From Panulirus ornatus (Eukaryota; Arthropoda; Malacostraca; Decapoda; Palinuridae): a stretch of 64,000 nt of DNA. The stretch is from NCBI RefSeq assembly GCF_036320965.1, contig NC_092269.1, positions 26,404,872-26,468,871 of the forward strand. The letters run 5' to 3'. A program made the translations under genes and the position numbers. This document shows, piece after piece, positions 63,121-64,000 of this stretch (position 1 is the stretch's first letter; every line of letters starts with the position of its first letter). Under the pieces are notes generated by a model that was not told where the DNA came from, searched no databases, and saw nothing but the letters and a program-made list of their open reading frames with translations.

Positions 63121-63797
63121 TCGATCTAACAAGCTGCTTAAAGGCAGAATAATCTAATTTCACTCATGGTAATGGATACAGCCTTTTTAACTCGAATGCG
63201 GCGAGGTACTTTGTCTCACAAAGAATGATTTAACAGAAACTGCATTTGAAAGTGTCTCCTTAATCATGAAAAGTTTACAAGGTTTTTTTTAGCTCAGCCA
63301 CATGCGTGTGTCCTTCCACTCCTACCACACCAGTCTACGAGTTTATGATTCACCCACCATCAGAAACAGACTGTGTAACCCTGGTCTCTGGAGCTGTTAG
63401 AATTACTTTGACTTTATGTTGCATTTCCTTCAAGAAGAAAAGCATTAGAAGAAAGACGAGGAAGACAGAAAGAATATGAAATGAAAAGATGAGAGTGGGA
63501 GGGGGGGAGAGGGCAATAAGAAATTAAGATGTAGAGAAGAATGGAGAAGAATGTGGTAAAAGATAGAGAGGAGAATACAAAGAGAGTTAGAGATAATGGA
63601 TAAAAGGAAAACAAAAGAAAGAGAAAAGGAGGAGGATATAGCAAACAAGACAATAAAAAAGAAATGATGGAAGCTGAGGTAATGTAGGGAGGGAAAATAA
63701 AACAAAAGGCTATATGAGCCACAAGGGGTAATGAGGAGTAACAGAAGAGGAGAGAAAGTTACAGAAAACGAGTGGTGAGGAAAGGCATACTTAACAG

Positions 63798-63800
<3 letters not shown>
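63121..63800. other. Unassigned DNA becoming purine-rich
   Basis: From about 63,420 to 63,780 the plus strand is an irregular GA-rich polypurine stretch that leads into (GA)n. No gene recognised. Confidence 0.5.

Positions 63801-63883
<83 letters not shown>
63801..63883. repeat. (GA)n microsatellite
   Basis: About 41 GA units. Confidence 0.95.
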
Positions 63884-63886
<3 letters not shown>

Positions 63887-64000
63887 AGAACAGAACCATG
63901 AAAAGCGGTTATGTGTGATGATGGTGGAGAATGACTCTCTTATATCTTTCAAAGAGACTCGAGTTTACCACGTCCTCTAAAAATATATAACAAAAAATAA

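Overview
The window looks like repeat-dominated intergenic or intronic DNA of an arthropod, most likely a decapod crustacean. The basis is the very high load of (TA)n, (CA)n and (CT)n microsatellites, a LINE-dominated landscape with eukaryotic RTE-like and CR1-like reverse transcriptases, and one spliced exon of an arthropod-type neuropeptide receptor. There is no bacterial-style gene organisation. The species call is inference; only the eukaryotic, LINE-rich nature is directly visible.

One RTE-like LINE family dominates. By my approximate boundaries about 28 copies or fragments cover roughly two-thirds of the window, in both orientations, from about 1 to 56,235 and again at 59,075-59,811. 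The element has a single ORF (AP-endonuclease plus reverse transcriptase, roughly 985 residues by reading across copies), a 3' UTR of about 0.2 kb (short form) or 0.45 kb (long form) that ends in a conserved hairpin, and a (TA)n tail. The best near-complete copies are 31,009-34,181 (-), 7,103-10,620 (-) and 23,691-27,020 (+). Long uninterrupted RT frames persist at 13,511-15,475 (+) and 40,640-42,772 (+). Most junctions between LINE pieces, at 5' breakpoints as well as 3' ends, fall in (TA)n. A short 240-bp repeat (called family B here) also lies between (TA)n tracts. It shares its middle with the LINE 5' end and its end with the LINE 3' hairpin, so it looks like a non-autonomous partner. A 5'-inverted copy (15,711-18,886) has the structure expected of twin priming.

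The only convincing host gene feature is the first coding exon of a rhodopsin-family GPCR, most like an insect/crustacean kinin (leucokinin) receptor, at 27,563-27,931 on the minus strand, with a clean phase-0 splice donor. It sits in a LINE-poor island (about 27.3-30.9 kb), so this part is probably a host gene with large repeat-filled introns or flanks.

Other elements: degenerate CR1-like LINE pieces at 3.2-4.6 kb (-) and 62.0-63.1 kb (+); a PIF/Harbinger-type MITE with TAA target duplication at 56,477-56,807 flanked by two tRNA-like SINE pieces; a dispersed repeat (family C) at 6.8 kb and 36.3-36.7 kb; a (GT)n-linked repeat (family D) at 30.0 and 51.6 kb; minisatellites at 28.7, 57.7, 58.2, 60.5-61.8 and 62.3 kb; and several long perfect palindromes. 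About 56.2-64 kb is poorer in the RTE-like LINE and richer in minisatellites.

I read boundaries by eye and they are approximate (usually within about 10 bases at (TA)n edges, looser in degenerate copies). The (TA)n junctions are also where assemblies fail, so the order of LINE pieces needs long-read confirmation.
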